A DNA stretch of 5,775 bases, from contig NZ_JAPJNQ010000105.1 of assembly GCF_030826625.1 (NCBI RefSeq), positions 1 through 5,775 of the forward strand. Reading direction: 5' to 3'. Under the pieces are notes generated by a model. The model was not told the origin of the DNA. It did not search any database and was given only the letters and a program-made list of their open reading frames with translations. Position 1 is the first letter of the stretch; each line of letters begins with the position of its first letter. This stretch comes from Corynebacterium sp. (GTDB lineage Bacteria; Actinomycetota; Actinomycetes; Mycobacteriales; Mycobacteriaceae). Made by a program: the position numbers and the translations under genes. This document shows positions 4,870 to 5,775 of the stretch, piece by piece.

Positions 4870-5775
4870 CGCATCCTCGCTTTCGCTACCGGTTGGCCTG
4901 GCTCTTCGCCTGTCGCAATGCCGAGCAGCCACACCAACACGGCTTTTTGCACATGCAGACGGTTTTCGGCTTCATCGAACACCCGGGAGGCCGGGCCGTC
5001 GATGACTTCTGCGGTGACTTCGTTGCCGCGGTAGGCCGGCAGACAGTGCAAGAAGATCGCCCCATCGGCGGCCTGATCCATGATCTCCTGGGTGACCCGG
5101 TAAGGCACGAATGGCGTCGTGCGGTCTTTGCCATCGTCTTCTTGTCCCATCGACACCCAGGTATCGGTGATTACCACTGCCGCACCGGCAACATCGGCGG
5201 GGTCAGCGCTCACCGTGACACTACCGCCGGTACGTTTTGCTTGTCGACGGGCCCGCTCGACGAATTGGTCCTGCGGCTGGAATTCTTCCGGCGCAATGAT
5301 CCAGACGTCCATCCCAGCCATCGCCAAGCCCAGCATGTAAGAATTCGCCATGTTTTGGTTACCGTCACCCAGATAGGCTACTTTTTTGCCCGCTAATCCG
5401 GTGACGCCTTGGTCCGGACACAGCGCTTCAATCATGGTTTGCAAATCCGCCAAGATTTGGCAGGGGTGAAAATCATCCGATAAGGCGTTGATCACTGGAA
5501 CACTGGCATGTGCCGCCATGTCTTCGAGCCCGGCTTGTTCGTAAGTACGCCACGCAATTGCTTCGACGTAGCGCGAGAGCACCTGCGCAGTATCAGCAAC
5601 GGATTCGCCTTTCCCCAGCTGCGAAGCACCGGCCTCAGTTACGATTGCACTACCACCGAGCTGGGCGATGCCGGCATCGAAGGAGAAACGTGTGCGAGTC
5701 GACGTTTTATCGAAGACAACCGCCACGCTGCGTCCGCCCGACAATGGTCGGTGGCTCAATGGTTCTGCCTTCAAC
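4866..5775 (-). CDS. argF: Ornithine carbamoyltransferase, anabolic (5'-truncated by window edge)
   Basis: Cytoplasmic enzyme that transfers the carbamoyl group of carbamoyl phosphate to ornithine, giving citrulline (arginine biosynthesis). The 302 visible codons carry the family motifs in order. They are the carbamoyl-phosphate loop STRTRF (visible residues 25-30), HPCQ (103-106), a GDGNQNMANS segment at the start of the ornithine domain, the SMGQE loop, and HCLPA with the catalytic Cys (243-247). The gene is incomplete. The first visible codon is TTG at 5774, which aligns with an internal Leu in the corynebacterial enzyme (LKAxP...RPL), so it is not the start. About 30 N-terminal residues should lie beyond 5775. 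After the usual C-terminal VWLL there is a tail of roughly 18 residues ending AKARMR, whose codons also contain the argR ribosome-binding site. The stop codon TGA overlaps the argR start as ATGA. The family is certain; choosing argF over a catabolic arcB rests on the arg-cluster context. Confidence 0.97.
   Translation of the reverse strand, partial: LKAEPLSHRPLSGGRSVAVVFDKTSTRTRFSFDAGIAQLGGSAIVTEAGASQLGKGESVADTAQVLSRYVEAIAWRTYEQAGLEDMAAHASVPVINALSDDFHPCQILADLQTMIEALCPDQGVTGLAGKKVAYLGDGNQNMANSYMLGLAMAGMDVWIIAPEEFQPQDQFVERARRQAKRTGGSVTVSADPADVAGAAVVITDTWVSMGQEDDGKDRTTPFVPYRVTQEIMDQAADGAIFLHCLPAYRGNEVTAEVIDGPASRVFDEAENRLHVQKAVLVWLLGIATGEEPGQPVAKARMR
4875..4878 (-). promoter_or_regulatory. argR ribosome-binding site (GAGG) inside the argF 3' end
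   Basis: GAGG lies five bases upstream of the ATG at 4869, within the last codons of argF. Together with the ATGA stop/start overlap it decides the argR start in favour of 4869 over the upstream in-frame ATG at 4932, and it suggests translational coupling of ArgR to ArgF. Confidence 0.7.

Noticed and set aside
4870..4932. N-terminal extension of ArgR from the ATG at 4932
   Set aside because: It would overlap argF by 67 bp and add 21 Arg-rich residues not seen in ArgR. The ATG at 4869 has a ribosome-binding site and the ATGA overlap.
4707..5396. 229-codon plus-strand frame opposite argF/argR
   Set aside because: It crosses the boundary of two certain minus-strand genes, has low-complexity Arg/Ser/Ala-rich N-terminal composition and no domain pattern. 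It is a shadow frame.
1..5775. Mobile element, CRISPR, toxin-antitoxin or defence system
   Set aside because: All coding space is taken by housekeeping arginine and tRNA-charging genes with family-typical sequences. No transposase, integrase, terminal inverted repeats or spacer arrays are seen.

Overview
The window is a tightly packed stretch of bacterial chromosome with every gene on the minus strand, so transcription runs from right (5775) to left (1). Its proteins look like those of an actinobacterium, most probably a Corynebacterium. The order argF-argR-argG-argH is the second half of the corynebacterial argCJBDFRGH cluster, and the ArgF and ArgH sequences match my memory of the C. glutamicum proteins closely over long stretches. 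TyrRS carries the HAGHL, KFGKS and QANDY forms seen in Mycobacterium/Corynebacterium enzymes. I cannot name the species.

Layout in the direction of transcription: argF (ornithine carbamoyltransferase, 5' end cut off by the window edge) > argR (arginine repressor, ATGA overlap with argF) > a 90-bp gap with a possible internal promoter and leader hairpin > argG (argininosuccinate synthase) > argH (argininosuccinate lyase, TAATG overlap with argG) > a 63-residue Trm112-like protein 9 bp downstream > tyrS (tyrosyl-tRNA synthetase) 3 bp further on. The last 154 bp (1-154) hold no recognisable gene. That tail is relatively AT-rich (about 43% G+C by hand count) and contains a four-copy 11-bp tandem repeat running over the tyrS stop codon, short palindromes, and a plausible minus-strand sigma-A-type promoter that would serve whatever lies off the left edge.

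Functionally, ArgF makes citrulline from ornithine and carbamoyl phosphate, ArgG joins citrulline to aspartate, and ArgH splits argininosuccinate into arginine and fumarate. ArgR reports arginine level back to the cluster. The Trm112-like gene and tyrS belong to tRNA/translation biology. Their junctions with argH are so short that they probably share its transcript and may be translationally coupled to it.

I see no mobile element, CRISPR array, tRNA or rRNA gene, or defence system. The coding part is ordinary. The sequence signals most worth a second look are in the two non-coding gaps (1-164 and 4282-4371) and in the linkage of a Trm112-like gene and tyrS to arginine synthesis.
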